Assembly: GCF_003173775.1 (NCBI RefSeq)
Contig: NZ_CP029552.1
Span: forward strand, 5,477,001 to 5,541,000
Length of the DNA stretch: 64,000 nt
Reading direction: 5' to 3'
Source of the DNA: Methylobacterium sp. 17Sr1-1
GTDB taxonomy: Bacteria; Pseudomonadota; Alphaproteobacteria; Rhizobiales; Beijerinckiaceae
Under the pieces are notes generated by a model. The model saw nothing but the letters and a program-made list of their open reading frames with translations, was not told the origin of the DNA and did not search any database. Positions 50,397 to 60,676 of the stretch are shown here, in pieces (positions within the stretch are counted from its first letter, which is position 1; each line of letters starts with the position of its first letter). A program made the translations under genes and the position numbers.

Positions 50397-53108
50397 ATGA
50401 TGGACAAGACCTTCGATCCCGCCGCCGTCGAGGCGCGCATCGCCGCCGAGTGGGAGGAGGCCCAGGCCTTCCGGGCCGGGCGCCCGGACCGGGCCGGCGC
50501 CGAGCCCTACAGCATCATGATCCCGCCGCCGAACGTGACGGGCTCGCTCCACATGGGCCACGCCCTCAACAACACGCTCCAGGACGTGCTCGCCCGCTTC
50601 GAGCGCCTGCGCGGCAAGGACGTGCTGTGGCAGCCTGGCACGGATCACGCCGGCATCGCGACCCAAATGGTGGTCGAGCGCCGCCTCGCCGAGCAGCAGC
50701 AGCCCGACCGGCGCTCCCTCGGCCGGGCGGAATTCGTCCGCCGGGTCTGGGAGTGGAAGGCGGAATCGGGCGGCACCATCGTCAACCAGCTCAAGCGCCT
50801 CGGCGCCTCCTGCGACTGGTCGCGCGAGCGCTTCACCATGGACGAGGGCCTGTCGAAGGCCGTCCTGAAGGTCTTCGTCGACCTGCACGCGCAGGGGCTG
50901 ATCTATCGCGACAAGCGGCTGGTGAACTGGGACCCGAAGTTCCAGACCGCGATCTCCGACCTCGAGGTGCAGCAGGTCGAGGTGAAGGGCCATCTCTGGC
51001 ACTTCGCCTATCCGGTGGTCGACGAGGCCGGCAACGAGACGGGCGAGACCATCACGGTCGCGACGACCCGGCCCGAGACCATGCTCGGCGACACCGCGGT
51101 CGCGGTCCACCCGGAGGACGAGCGCTACCGGGCGCTCGTCGGCAAGAGCCTGCGCCTGCCCCTCGTCGGCCGCCTGATCCGGATCGTCGCCGACGAGTAT
51201 TCCGATCCCGAGAAGGGCACCGGCGCGGTCAAGATCACCCCGGCGCACGACTTCAACGACTTCGAGGTCGGCCGCCGGCACGGGCTTTCGCAGATCAACA
51301 TCCTGGATGAGGAAGCCCGCATAAGTCTCGAGGGCAACGCGGATTTCCTGGAAGGGTCGAGCCCGGAGCCCGAGGCCCTGGCGCTGCATGGCCTCGACCG
51401 CTTCGAGGCGCGCAAGCGGGTCGTCGCCCTGATGGAGGAGCGCGGCCGGCTGGTCACGATCGAGCCCAACACCCACGCGGTGCCGCACGGCGACCGCTCG
51501 GGCGTGGTGATCGAGCCCTACCTGACCGACCAGTGGTACGTGAACGTCAAGCCGCTGGCCGAGCGGGCGATGCAGGCGGTGCGCGACGGCCGCACCCGCT
51601 TCGTGCCCGAGACCTACGAGAAGACCTACTTCCAGTGGCTCGAGAACATCGAGCCGTGGTGCATCTCGCGCCAGCTGTGGTGGGGCCACCAGATCCCGGC
51701 CTGGTACGACGCCGACGGCCACTGCTTCGTCGCGCAGACCGAGGAAGAGGCCCTGGCCCAGGCCGCCGCGAAGCACGGCCGGCCGGTCTCCTTGCGCCGC
51801 GACGAGGACGTCCTCGACACCTGGTTCTCGTCCGGCCTGTGGCCGTTCTCGACGCTCGGCTGGCCGGACGAGACGCCGGAGCTCGCCCGCTACTACCCGA
51901 CCTCCGCCCTGGTGACGGGCTTCGACATCATTTTCTTCTGGGTCGCCAGGATGATGATGCTCGGCCTTCACGCCCTGGATGAAGTGCCGTTCCGCACCGT
52001 CTACATCCACGCCCTCGTCCGCGACGAGAAGGGGGCGAAGATGTCGAAGTCGAAGGGCAACGTCGTCGATCCCCTCGACCTCGTCGACCGCTACGGGGCG
52101 GATGCCCTGCGCTTCACGCTCGCGGCGATGGCGGCGCAGGGACGCGACATCAAGCTCTCGGTGCAACGCGTTGAAGGCTATCGCAACTTCGCCACCAAGC
52201 TCTGGAACGCCGCCCGCTTCGCCGAGATGAACGGCTGCCGGCTCGATCCCGCCTTCAGGCCGGAGGGCGTGACCCAGACCCTGAACGCCTGGGCGCTCGG
52301 CGAGGCCGCGCGGGCGGTCGCGGAGGTGACGGGGGCGATCGAGGCCTACCGCTTCAACGACGCCGCCAACGCCGCCTACCGTTTCGTCTGGAACGTCTTC
52401 TGCGACTGGTACCTGGAGCTGGCCAAGCCCGTGCTCCAGGGCGAGGACGGCGCGGCCAAGGAGGAGACGCGCCGGTCGATCGCGACTCTCATCGACCAGA
52501 TCTGCGTGCTCCTGCACCCGTTCATGCCGTTCCTCACCGAGGAATTGTGGGCGACGAAGGCGCGCGAGGCCGGGGTGGAGCGCGGGCTCCTGGCGCTGGC
52601 GGCGTGGCCCGATCTCGGGGCGCTCGCCAAGCCCGAGGCGGAGGCCGAGATCGGCTGGGTCGTCGACCTCGTCTCGGAGATCCGCTCGGCCCGCTCGGAG
52701 ACGAACGTGCCGGCCGGCGCCCAGATCCCGCTGGTGCTGGTCTCGCCGAGCCAGGCGGTGCGCGAGCGCGTCTCCCGCTGGGGCGACACCGTGCGCCGGC
52801 TCGGCCGCATCGCGTCGATCGACGTGGCGGACGCCAGCCCGCGCAACGCCGTGCAACTGATCGTGCGCGGCGAGGTCGCCGCCCTGCCGCTCGAGGGCGT
52901 GGTCGACCTCACCGCCGAGGTGGCGCGGCTGACCAAGGAGGATGCCAAGCTCGGCGGCGAGGTGGGCAAGATCGACGCCAAGCTCGGCAATGCGGACTTC
53001 CTCGCCCGCGCCCCCGAGGAGGTGGTCGAGGAGCAGCGCGAGCGCCGCGAGGCGGCCATCGCCCGCCGCGAGAAGGTGCGCGAGGCGCTGGCGCGGTTGC
53101 AGGGCTGA
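50397..53108 (+). CDS. valS: valine--tRNA ligase
   Basis: A 903-residue class I synthetase; the start is at either of two adjacent ATGs (50397 or 50400). [20 protein letters not shown] holds the HIGH motif (HMGH) and [15 protein letters not shown] is the KMSKS loop. The editing domain is in the middle ([19 protein letters not shown]). [20 protein letters not shown] is class-specific, and the C-terminal coiled coil ([20 protein letters not shown]) is the tRNA-binding arm. It charges tRNA-Val. Confidence 0.97.
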   Translation: MMDKTFDPAAVEARIAAEWEEAQAFRAGRPDRAGAEPYSIMIPPPNVTGSLHMGHALNNTLQDVLARFERLRGKDVLWQPGTDHAGIATQMVVERRLAEQQQPDRRSLGRAEFVRRVWEWKAESGGTIVNQLKRLGASCDWSRERFTMDEGLSKAVLKVFVDLHAQGLIYRDKRLVNWDPKFQTAISDLEVQQVEVKGHLWHFAYPVVDEAGNETGETITVATTRPETMLGDTAVAVHPEDERYRALVGKSLRLPLVGRLIRIVADEYSDPEKGTGAVKITPAHDFNDFEVGRRHGLSQINILDEEARISLEGNADFLEGSSPEPEALALHGLDRFEARKRVVALMEERGRLVTIEPNTHAVPHGDRSGVVIEPYLTDQWYVNVKPLAERAMQAVRDGRTRFVPETYEKTYFQWLENIEPWCISRQLWWGHQIPAWYDADGHCFVAQTEEEALAQAAAKHGRPVSLRRDEDVLDTWFSSGLWPFSTLGWPDETPELARYYPTSALVTGFDIIFFWVARMMMLGLHALDEVPFRTVYIHALVRDEKGAKMSKSKGNVVDPLDLVDRYGADALRFTLAAMAAQGRDIKLSVQRVEGYRNFATKLWNAARFAEMNGCRLDPAFRPEGVTQTLNAWALGEAARAVAEVTGAIEAYRFNDAANAAYRFVWNVFCDWYLELAKPVLQGEDGAAKEETRRSIATLIDQICVLLHPFMPFLTEELWATKAREAGVERGLLALAAWPDLGALAKPEAEAEIGWVVDLVSEIRSARSETNVPAGAQIPLVLVSPSQAVRERVSRWGDTVRRLGRIASIDVADASPRNAVQLIVRGEVAALPLEGVVDLTAEVARLTKEDAKLGGEVGKIDAKLGNADFLARAPEEVVEEQRERREAAIARREKVREALARLQG

Positions 53109-53122
53109 CGCCGGCAGGCCTT

Positions 53123-53154
53123 CCGGATGCGGGCGGTGCGCCGCCCGCATCCGG
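53123..53154 (+). terminator. hairpin after valS
   Basis: CCGGATGCGGGCGG and CCGCCCGCATCCGG are perfect 14-base inverted copies around TGCG. There is no clear T run after it. Confidence 0.6.
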
Positions 53155-53276
53155 CACGGACAACAAGAAAAATTCCGGGGAGAGATGCCCACGCGGCGGC
53201 CGGTCCAGGGCGACCGGGCTTAAACACGCGCTCGCAGGGGCGATCCGTCACCCTCCGCCCGGATAACCGCACAGGC

Positions 53277-53531
53277 ATGAGCTCGAAGCCCGTCTCCAAA
53301 GTGCCCCGCACGAGTCCGGCCCACGCCGTGAAGGGCCGCTACGACACCGAGACCGACGTGCTGTCCGTCCGCTTCACCGATGCCGAGGTAGTAGCGAGCC
53401 GGGAGGTCCGGCCGGGCATCGTCGTCGCCTACGACGCGGCCGGCGCGGTCGCGGGGATCGAGGTCCTGGAGGCCTCGGCCGGGCGACTCGCGGCCGACCA
53501 GGACCTGCGGCGGCTCGCCGAGGCGGCCTGA
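53277..53531 (+). CDS. DUF2283 family protein
   Basis: An 84-residue protein. GRYDTETDVLSVRFTDAEVV, ASREVRPGIVVAYDAAGAVA and GIEVLEASAGR match DUF2283 (Y-D-x-x-x-D-x-L-x-I/V pattern). The family is a small beta-rich domain of unknown role, sometimes near toxin genes; no toxin is seen here. It is followed by the DUF2459 gene after three bases. Confidence 0.8.
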   Translation: MSSKPVSKVPRTSPAHAVKGRYDTETDVLSVRFTDAEVVASREVRPGIVVAYDAAGAVAGIEVLEASAGRLAADQDLRRLAEAA

Positions 53532-53534
53532 CCC

Positions 53535-54257
53535 TTGCGCCGCCGCCCGCACCTCGCCCGGCGGGCCGCGGCCGCCCTTCTGTCCCTCGCCGTCGTCCTC
53601 GTGGCGGCGGCCTGGCTCACCGCCCGGCCGGGCGCCCCTGGCCTCTACCCGCCGCCGCCCGGCGAGGCGACGGTCACCGTGCGGGTCGTGGCCGGGGCCT
53701 GGCATTCCGGTCTGCTCCTGCCCCGTGAGGATCTCGCCCGGGCGGCAGCCGAGGCCGGCGCCGGGGCGCTGATCGCGGTGACCGAGCGCTTCCAGGCCTA
53801 TCCGGCGCTGGAGATCGGCTGGGGCGATGCCGGCTTCTACCGCGCCGTCCCGACGATCGACGCCCTCGACTGGCGGCTGGCGCTGAGGGCGCTGTTCACC
53901 CCGGGCGGGCGCCCGGCGGTGCTGCACGTGGTCGGGATCGCGGCCGACCCCGCCGCCGTCCCGGGGGCCGGGATCGTGACGGTGCGGCTGTCGCGAGCGG
54001 GCTTCCGGCGCCTCGCCGCGGCGCTCGCGCGGTCCTTCACCACGCGCGACGGCCACCCGGTCGAGGCGGGCCCCGGCCTCTACGGCCCGAGCCTGTTCTA
54101 CGCGGCGGAAGGGCGCTTCAGCCTCGTCACCGTGTGCAACCACTGGAGTGCCGGGCTCCTCAACGACGCGGGTCTCCCGGTCACGCCGCTCCTCGACACC
54201 CTGCCGCGGGGCCTCGTCCTCGATCTCACCTGGCGCGCCGGCGCTCACGCGCCCTGA
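53535..54257 (+). CDS. DUF2459 (TIGR02117) family membrane-anchored protein
   Basis: A 240-residue protein with a TTG start. One N-terminal helix is about residues 11-28 (AAALLSLAVVLVAAAWLTA). VAGAWHSGLLLPREDLARAA, LEIGWGDAGFYRAVPTIDAL and VTVCNHWSAGLLNDAGLPVT are DUF2459 hallmarks (WHSG, GWGD, TCNxW); the Cys, His and Asp residues suggest a hydrolase-like fold. It probably acts in the periplasm. Confidence 0.85.
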   Translation: MRRRPHLARRAAAALLSLAVVLVAAAWLTARPGAPGLYPPPPGEATVTVRVVAGAWHSGLLLPREDLARAAAEAGAGALIAVTERFQAYPALEIGWGDAGFYRAVPTIDALDWRLALRALFTPGGRPAVLHVVGIAADPAAVPGAGIVTVRLSRAGFRRLAAALARSFTTRDGHPVEAGPGLYGPSLFYAAEGRFSLVTVCNHWSAGLLNDAGLPVTPLLDTLPRGLVLDLTWRAGAHAP

Positions 54258-54715
54258 GGACCGGCCGGCGGCGCGACCGGCCGGACGGGGCGCCGGAAGG
54301 CGCGGCGCAGCCGCTCGCGCAGCGGCACCCGGCCGCTGCGGGCGAGGTCGCGGCCGCAGGCCCGGGCGGCGTCGCGGTCGAACTGGAAGGCGATCTCAGC
54401 GCCCTCGGCGAGCCGGAAGGCGAGGGCCGGCACGCCGGGTGCGACCTCGCCGGCGGTCCAGCCGAGGACCGGGAAGAAGCAGTTCTCGACCCGGGTGCCC
54501 GCCGGCACGTCCTGCGCCGCATCCGCCGCGACCGAGGCGGTGGCGAGCAGGGCCAGACCGAGCTCGCCGGCCTCCGCGGGGGTGAGCCGGACCGCGTAGT
54601 CCCGCGGCCCGAACGTCACCACGAGCTCGAGCCCGTTCGGCCCGGCGGTCACCACCGAGAAGCGCACGTCGCTCGTGAGCGCGGTGCGCTCGGGCGCGGT
54701 CTCGGAATCGCTCAT
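54245..54715 (-). CDS. hypothetical protein
   Basis: A 156-residue soluble protein, convergent with the DUF2459 gene and overlapping its last 13 bases. It begins MSDSETAPERTALTSDVRFS; PNGLELVVTFGPRDYAVRLT and GTRVENCFFPVLGWTAGEV suggest beta strands. The C-terminus is basic (LRERLRRAFRRPVRPVAPP). I do not recognise a family. Confidence 0.6.
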   Translation of the reverse strand: MSDSETAPERTALTSDVRFSVVTAGPNGLELVVTFGPRDYAVRLTPAEAGELGLALLATASVAADAAQDVPAGTRVENCFFPVLGWTAGEVAPGVPALAFRLAEGAEIAFQFDRDAARACGRDLARSGRVPLRERLRRAFRRPVRPVAPPAGPQGA

Positions 54716-54793
54716 GCGGGGCCGTCGCTCGGGTGCCGGGGATCGCCGGCCGACCGTAGCGTCCGGACCTTCGCCGGGGCAAGTTCTGACGGA

Positions 54794-56026
54794 CTATTGC
54801 GGAACGGCGTCGCCGGGCTCGTTCGCCGCCTGCCGGCCGTCCTGACCCTCCCGCTTGATCCCGACCCGCTGGTCCTGCCGCAGGAGCTGGAGATGGTCGG
54901 TGGCGATGCGGTCGCCGGCCTTCAGGCCTTTCAGGATCGCCGTGCGGTCGCCGAATTCCTCACCGGTCTCGACCGGAATCATCGCCACCTTGGCCGCGTC
55001 GCCGTCGTCGCTCACGCGCCAGACGATGCGCTGGTCGAGCTGCGACGAGAGCGCGACCGTCGGGACCAGCAGGCGCTCCTCCGTGCCGACCTGCACCCGC
55101 GTGCGCACGAACTCGCCCGGCAGGTAGCGCTCGTCGGCGTTGGGGAGCCAGGCCCGGACCAGGCGGCGGGCGGTGCGGGGATCGAAGCGGTTGTCGAGCT
55201 TGTAGATCGTCGCCTTGCGCTCAGGGCGCCCCTGCGCGTCGAGGGTCCGGATGACGGCGCGGTCCTCCTTCAGGGCGGCGCGCACCGCCTCCGAATCCTC
55301 GGCCGAGAGCGCGACCTGCACCTCGATCGGGTCGACCTGGACCACGCTGACGAGCTGGGTCGTGTTCTCGTTGACGTGGTCGCCGAGATTGACGTCGGAG
55401 AGGCTGGAGCGGCCGTCGAAGGGGGCGCGGATCACCGCGTATTCGAGGTTGAGCTTCTGGCGCGCGATCGCGGCCTCGGCCTCCTGCACCCGGCTGCGGG
55501 CGACCTGGCGGTTGCTCTCGAGCTGCTGGAAGCGCTGCTCGGAGGCGTAGCCCTTGTCGGCCAGGGTCTGGGTGCGGTCGACCTCGGCGTCGGCGAAGGC
55601 GAGTTGCGCCACAGCCTGCTCGCGCTGCGCCTCGGCCGTGCGCAACGCCACCTCGAACGGCCGCGGATCGATGCGGAACAGCACCTGGCCCTGCTTGACG
55701 TGGCCGCCCGGCTCGAAGGGCCGCTCCACCACCACGCCGGTGACCCGGGGCTGGAGCGCGGCGTCCTTCGGCGAGATCACCGTGCCGGTATACGAGAAGG
55801 CGACCGGCACGGTCTCCGGCGTCGCCTTCGCCACCGCGACGTCGAAGTCCGGCGCCTCGGGCCCGCGGGCCTTTTGCGTCTCCTGCGGCGCCACGAGCTG
55901 CGCCACCGGGCCGGGCAGGAGGCCGGCGGCGCCCTGGGGCAGCGGATGGCCGAGACCCCACCAGAGGCCGGCCCCGGCCGCGATGCCGGCGAGACCGATG
56001 AGGCCGTAGCGAAGCCCTGCGCGCAC
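54794..56026 (-). CDS. RND efflux periplasmic adaptor subunit
   Basis: A 410-residue protein. The GTG start 56026 is preceded by GGGGAGAT at eight bases; the longer ATG frame is not family-like. One N-terminal anchor helix (YGLIGLAGIAAGAGLWWGLG) is followed by YTGTVISPKDAALQPRVTGV, HVKQGQVLFRIDPRPFEVAL and the lipoyl/hairpin part. LEYAVIRAPFDGRSSLSDVN and the beta-barrel LPGEFVRTRVQVG end it. It is divergent from the RND pump gene it serves, 254 bp away. Confidence 0.92.
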   Translation of the reverse strand: MRAGLRYGLIGLAGIAAGAGLWWGLGHPLPQGAAGLLPGPVAQLVAPQETQKARGPEAPDFDVAVAKATPETVPVAFSYTGTVISPKDAALQPRVTGVVVERPFEPGGHVKQGQVLFRIDPRPFEVALRTAEAQREQAVAQLAFADAEVDRTQTLADKGYASEQRFQQLESNRQVARSRVQEAEAAIARQKLNLEYAVIRAPFDGRSSLSDVNLGDHVNENTTQLVSVVQVDPIEVQVALSAEDSEAVRAALKEDRAVIRTLDAQGRPERKATIYKLDNRFDPRTARRLVRAWLPNADERYLPGEFVRTRVQVGTEERLLVPTVALSSQLDQRIVWRVSDDGDAAKVAMIPVETGEEFGDRTAILKGLKAGDRIATDHLQLLRQDQRVGIKREGQDGRQAANEPGDAVPQ

Positions 56027-56280
56027 GATGCCGATCTCCCCGGAAGAATCTCCCCGACGATGACGCAAAGGTCCGGGGCGGGCCCGCGGTTCCCCGCCCG
56101 CGACATCGGCGGCCGGGGCATGGGAGACCGGGGCGGCCCGGCCTCCCGCGGGGGAACTCCCTCGGACGCGATCGCGTTGCCCAAGAGCCATTACCTCGCC
56201 GCCGCAGGCCCCGCGACCCGTTTCCGGCCGTTTTGGCTCGCGGGGCCTGTGCGGCGCCCGGCGGTCCAGCGGGATCCGGG

Positions 56281-59200
56281 ATGTTCGCCTCCTTCGTCGA
56301 CCGGCCCGTTCTGGCGGGCGTGATCTCGGTGCTGATCACCCTGATCGGGGCCGTGGCGGGCTTCTCCCTGCCGATCGCCCAGTTCCCCGAGATCGCGCCG
56401 CCGATCATCAACATCCAGGCGACCTATCCGGGCGCCACGGCGCAGCAGGCCTACGAGGCGATCGCGATCCCGCTCGAGCAGGAGATCAACGGCGCGCAGG
56501 ACCTGATCTACATCAACTCGACCAGCAACGCCGACGGCAGCGTCACCCTGGACGCGACCTTCGAGGTCGGCTCCGACCTCAACGCCGCGGCGGCCGACGT
56601 GCTGACCCGGGCGCAGCGCGCCGAATCGCGCCTGCCGCAGGCAGTGCGCGACCAGGGGCTGGAGATCGTCAAGTCGTCGCGCCAGCGCCTCGGCAACGTC
56701 GTGCTCTACAGCGACGACAACCGCTACGACGAACTCTTCCTGTCGAACTGGGCCGAGACCCAGGTGATCAAGCCCCTGCGCCGGGTCACCGGCATGGGCC
56801 GCATCGTCAACTTCTCCAACAAGCGCTACGCGATGCGGATCTGGCTCGATCCGGCGCGGATGGAATCGCTGGGCCTCGGCCCGAGCCAGATCGTCCAGGC
56901 GGTCGAGCAGCAGAACGCCCAGATCACCGTCGGCTCGCTCGGCAAGGAGCCGGTGCGCGACGCCCCCGCCTTCGAGCTGCAGATCGTCACCAAGGGCCGC
57001 CTGACGGAAGCCAAGGAATTCGCCGACGTGGTGATCCGGGCCAATCCCGACGGCTCGGTGGTGCGCGTCCGCGACGTCGGCCGGGTCGAGCTCGGCTCGG
57101 AGCAGTACGGCAGCCGCTCGACCTACGACAACCTGCCCGCCGCCTCGCTCGGCCTGTACCAGAACCCGGAGGCCAACGCCGTCGAGGTGATGAAGGGCGT
57201 GCGCGCCACGATGAAGGACCTCGCCAAGCGCTTTCCCCCGGGCCTCAAGTACAGAATCGCCCTCGACCGCACCGAGTTCGTCGACGCCTCGATCCACGAG
57301 GTGGTCAAGACCCTGATCGAGGCGATCGTGCTGGTCGTCGTCATCACCTACCTGTTCCTGCAGAACTGGCGCGCGACGCTGATCCCGGCGATCGCGGTGC
57401 CGGTGGCGCTGGTCGGCACCTTCGGGCCGATGGCGCTCCTCGGTTTCTCGTTCAACACCCTGAGCCTGCTCGGGCTGGTGCTGGCGGTGGGGCTCGTGGT
57501 CGACGACGCGATCATCGTGGTCGAGAACACCGAGCGGCTGATGGAGGAGGGGCAGGCCCCGCGCGAGGCCGCCCGCGAGGCGGTGAACGAGGTCGCGGGC
57601 CCGGTCATCGCCACCACCCTGGTGCTCGCCGCCCTGTTCGTGCCGGTGGCCTTCATTCCGGGGCTGACCGGCCAGCTCTACAACCAGTTCGCGCTGACCA
57701 TCGCGATCTCGGTGCTGATCTCGGCCGTCGTCTCGCTCACCCTGACCCCGGCGCTCTGCGCCCTGCTGCTGAAGCCCCACGACAAGACCGCGCACCGGAG
57801 CCGCTGGCGGGCGCCTTTGCGCTGGTTCAACGCCGTCCTCGACCGGGCGACCGGCTTCGCGGTCGGCTCGGCGGGACGGCTGTCGCGCCACCTGATCGCC
57901 ACCGGCCTCGTCTTCCTCGTCTTCGCCGGGCTCACCGCCTGGATGGTCATGAGCCGCCCGAGCGCCTTCGTGCCGCAGGAGGACCAGGGCTACTTCTTCG
58001 CCGACATCGCGATGCCGAAGGGCGCCTCGGTCAGCCGCACCGCCGCGATGGTGGAGGAGGTCGGCAAGGCGGCGATGGCCGAGCCCTCGGTCGCCGGCAC
58101 GATCGGGGTGGCCGGGCGCGGCATCCTGGCCGACGTCACCGCGCCGTTCTACGGCTTCCAGATCCCGACCCTAAAACCCTGGGACGAGCGCACCGAGACG
58201 GTTGCCGACGTGGTCGGGCGCCTGCGCAAGCAGTTCAAGAACCATCCCGACGGGGTCTTGCGCATCGTCGACCCCTCGCCGCTGCCGGGCCTCGGCTCCC
58301 GCGGCGGCCTGACGCTCGAACTGCAGGACCGCAGCGGCGAGGGCGGGCTCAAGCTCGCCAAGACCGCCGAGGGCTTCATCGCGCAACTCAAGAAACTGCC
58401 CGAGATCGGCGGCGCCACCGCCACCACGAGCTACGGCGTGCCGCAGCTGCGCCTCGACATCGACCGCGCCAAGGCCGAGCAGCTCGGCGTCAGCCTGCAA
58501 TCCTTGTTCGACGCGCTCGGCACCTATGTCGGCTCGTCCTTCGTCAACCTCTTCAACAAGTTCGGCTTCGTCTACCAGGTCTACGTCCAGAGCGAGTCGC
58601 AGGGGCGGCGCACGATCGAGGATCTGTCGCGGCTGACGGTGCCGAACAACCGGGGCGAGGCGGTGCAGATCGGCGCCCTCGTCACGCCGCACTTCGTCAG
58701 CGGGCCGACGGCGGTCCTGTCCTACAACACCTACCCGGCGATCGAGATCTCGGTGGATACCGCCGAGTCCGCGAGTTCGGGCGCGGCGATCGCCGCGGTC
58801 GAGCGCCTCGCCGACACGGCGCTCCCGACCGACTACGCGGTGGAATGGACGGAGGTCGCGTATCAGGAAAAGATCGCCGGCGGCTGGGCGCCGCTGATCT
58901 TCGGGCTCGGCGTGGTGATGATCGTGCTGCTGCTCGCCGGCCAGTACGAGAGCCTGCGGCTGCCTTTCGTGGTGATCCTGGTGACGCCGCTCGCCCTGTT
59001 CGGCGCCGTCGGCGCCTTGGCGCTGCGCGACCTGCCCCTCGACATCTTCGGGCAGATCGGCCTCCTGCTGCTGGTGGGGCTGGCGGCCAAGAACGCGATC
59101 CTGCTGGTCTCCTTCGCCCGCGACCTGCGGGAGACGGGCGAGGACGCGGTGGCGGCGGCGCAGGACGCGGTGCGGCTGCGGATGCGGCCGATCCTGATGA

Positions 59201-59430
59201 CCTCCTTCGCCTTCATCCTCGGCTCGGTACCGCTCGCCATCGCCACGGGTGCCAGCGCCAACGCCCGGATCTCGATGGGCACGGTGGTGATCGGCGGCCT
59301 GCTCGTCGCGACCCTGCTCACCCTGTTCGTCACCCCGGTCTTCTACGTCGCGGCCGAGCGGCTGGTGGCGGGGCGGAAGAAGAAGGGATCCGGTCAGGAG
59401 CGATCCGGCGCGCCGCAGCCGGCGGAATAG
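56281..59430 (+). CDS. RND efflux pump inner-membrane transporter, HAE1/AcrB family
   Basis: A 1049-residue protein with twelve helices and two large periplasmic loops. MFASFVDRPVLAGVISVLIT is the classical start. LVLAVGLVVDDAIIVVENTE holds the two proton-relay Asp residues of helix 4, and LVGLAAKNAILLVSFARDLR the helix-10 Lys. FGQIGLLLLVGL and ASANARISMGTVVIGGLL follow. The substrate range is unknown. Its exit channel is probably the TolC protein encoded at 48 kb. Confidence 0.95.
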   Translation: MFASFVDRPVLAGVISVLITLIGAVAGFSLPIAQFPEIAPPIINIQATYPGATAQQAYEAIAIPLEQEINGAQDLIYINSTSNADGSVTLDATFEVGSDLNAAAADVLTRAQRAESRLPQAVRDQGLEIVKSSRQRLGNVVLYSDDNRYDELFLSNWAETQVIKPLRRVTGMGRIVNFSNKRYAMRIWLDPARMESLGLGPSQIVQAVEQQNAQITVGSLGKEPVRDAPAFELQIVTKGRLTEAKEFADVVIRANPDGSVVRVRDVGRVELGSEQYGSRSTYDNLPAASLGLYQNPEANAVEVMKGVRATMKDLAKRFPPGLKYRIALDRTEFVDASIHEVVKTLIEAIVLVVVITYLFLQNWRATLIPAIAVPVALVGTFGPMALLGFSFNTLSLLGLVLAVGLVVDDAIIVVENTERLMEEGQAPREAAREAVNEVAGPVIATTLVLAALFVPVAFIPGLTGQLYNQFALTIAISVLISAVVSLTLTPALCALLLKPHDKTAHRSRWRAPLRWFNAVLDRATGFAVGSAGRLSRHLIATGLVFLVFAGLTAWMVMSRPSAFVPQEDQGYFFADIAMPKGASVSRTAAMVEEVGKAAMAEPSVAGTIGVAGRGILADVTAPFYGFQIPTLKPWDERTETVADVVGRLRKQFKNHPDGVLRIVDPSPLPGLGSRGGLTLELQDRSGEGGLKLAKTAEGFIAQLKKLPEIGGATATTSYGVPQLRLDIDRAKAEQLGVSLQSLFDALGTYVGSSFVNLFNKFGFVYQVYVQSESQGRRTIEDLSRLTVPNNRGEAVQIGALVTPHFVSGPTAVLSYNTYPAIEISVDTAESASSGAAIAAVERLADTALPTDYAVEWTEVAYQEKIAGGWAPLIFGLGVVMIVLLLAGQYESLRLPFVVILVTPLALFGAVGALALRDLPLDIFGQIGLLLLVGLAAKNAILLVSFARDLRETGEDAVAAAQDAVRLRMRPILMTSFAFILGSVPLAIATGASANARISMGTVVIGGLLVATLLTLFVTPVFYVAAERLVAGRKKKGSGQERSGAPQPAE

Positions 59431-59450
59431 GCGGTGCGCCGGGCTCCCGG

Positions 59451-60257
59451 TCAGTCGATCGCGGCGGGCGCGAACATCTGGCGCGCGTACCAGGGCAGGG
59501 ACAGGACCGCGACCACCTGCTCCCGGCCGTCGAAGATCGGGGCGAGCGTGCCGCCCGAGGCCGCGAAGGACAGGGCCGTCGTCCGGTCGACGCCGGCGGG
59601 GCGGCTCAGGACAGGATCGACGCCCTGGTCGACCCGGTAGGTCCGCCGGACCCGCGGATCGGCGGCCGAGAGGTTGAGGGCGGTGGGCTGGGCCCGGACC
59701 GGCGTGCCGCGCGCATAGGCGACCCGCAGGCTCAGCCGCTCGCCGCTCTCGGCGGTCACGCTCCAGGCCTCCTCGGCCTGGCCCGCGAGGGTGGTGGCGC
59801 TGCCGCGCCGCTCGAGCGTCACGGCCGCCGGCACGCCGACCTTGTAGTAGCCCGGCCCTGACCGGGCATCGGCGAAGGTGCGCACGATCACGAAGCCGGT
59901 CTCGTCGCCGCGGCGGGCCGGCACCGCCAGCACGGCGGCCCGCTCCTCGGCCCCCGCCGGCTTGCCGTCCGGTCCCGTCGCCGCGAGCTGCTCGCGGAAG
60001 ACCACCGAGAGGTTGGCGCCCCGGCCCGGCCCCTGCTGGGCCGGGTTGACGGTCCAGCCGACCGGGAGCAGCGCCTGGGCCTTCTCCTCCGGCACCGCGA
60101 GGGCGACGACCATCCGCACCTCCTGCGACCACCCCGCCGGGACGCCCGGCCCCGGATCGGTGGGGGCGGGCTGCGCGAGAGCGGGGCAGGCCAGCATGGC
60201 CGCCAGCAGCGACGCGGCGAGCGGCCGCGACAGGGCGTTCCTCGAAGCGTGTTCCAT
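59451..60257 (-). CDS. hypothetical secreted protein
   Basis: A 268-residue protein with a signal peptide (residues about 8-28, LSRPLAASLLAAMLACPALA). No family was recognised. VRMVVALAVPEEKAQALLPV, DETGFVIVRTFADARSGPGY and LEPRRGSATTLAG-type strands suggest a beta fold, with ALSFAASGGTLAPIFDGREQ and VLSLPWYARQMFAP at the end. The GWTVNPAQQGPGRGANLSVV stretch resembles acetoacetate decarboxylase-like or DUF-type lipocalin folds, but weakly. It is convergent with the RND gene. Confidence 0.65.
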   Translation of the reverse strand: MEHASRNALSRPLAASLLAAMLACPALAQPAPTDPGPGVPAGWSQEVRMVVALAVPEEKAQALLPVGWTVNPAQQGPGRGANLSVVFREQLAATGPDGKPAGAEERAAVLAVPARRGDETGFVIVRTFADARSGPGYYKVGVPAAVTLERRGSATTLAGQAEEAWSVTAESGERLSLRVAYARGTPVRAQPTALNLSAADPRVRRTYRVDQGVDPVLSRPAGVDRTTALSFAASGGTLAPIFDGREQVVAVLSLPWYARQMFAPAAID

Positions 60258-60676
60258 GGCGTTCCTCCCAGGCGGGGCACGCTCACGGGCCGCCGCGCGG
60301 CGGCGGCCGGCCCCACGCCGGATCGAGCCTGCCCGATCCGCCCAGAAATCCAAGTCGTCCGAAAAGAGGAGTCATCCGGGGGTTACGCGCCGCCCGCGAA
60401 GCGCCCGGCCGTCCGGGCCATCCCGATCGCAGCCGTCGCCCGCCGGGCCCGCCGCGGAGTGCTCCCGGGCCGCGATCCCCGGGCGGGGCCGGCACGGGCC
60501 TGTGGACGGCGGTGGAGGGGACTCGCGCCGGAGGCCCCGTTGAGATTTCATTTACGCAGGGCCGGCAGGGTCTTCCACGAGTGCAGCGTAACCCTGTGCG
60601 GCCCTGGCGCCCGCCCTCCCAGCCCTCCCGGGCGGGCGGCGGGCCTCGAGGCCGGCACGGGGGATCCGAGGGGTCG

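Noticed and set aside
49359..53192. 1277-codon open frame on the minus strand
   Set aside because: It is the antisense of popZ and valS; long antisense frames are expected in very GC-rich DNA and it has no protein family features.
53277..53531. DUF2283 plus a toxin as a toxin-antitoxin pair
   Set aside because: The following gene is a DUF2459 protein with a membrane helix, not a toxin-like gene; no second small partner is present.
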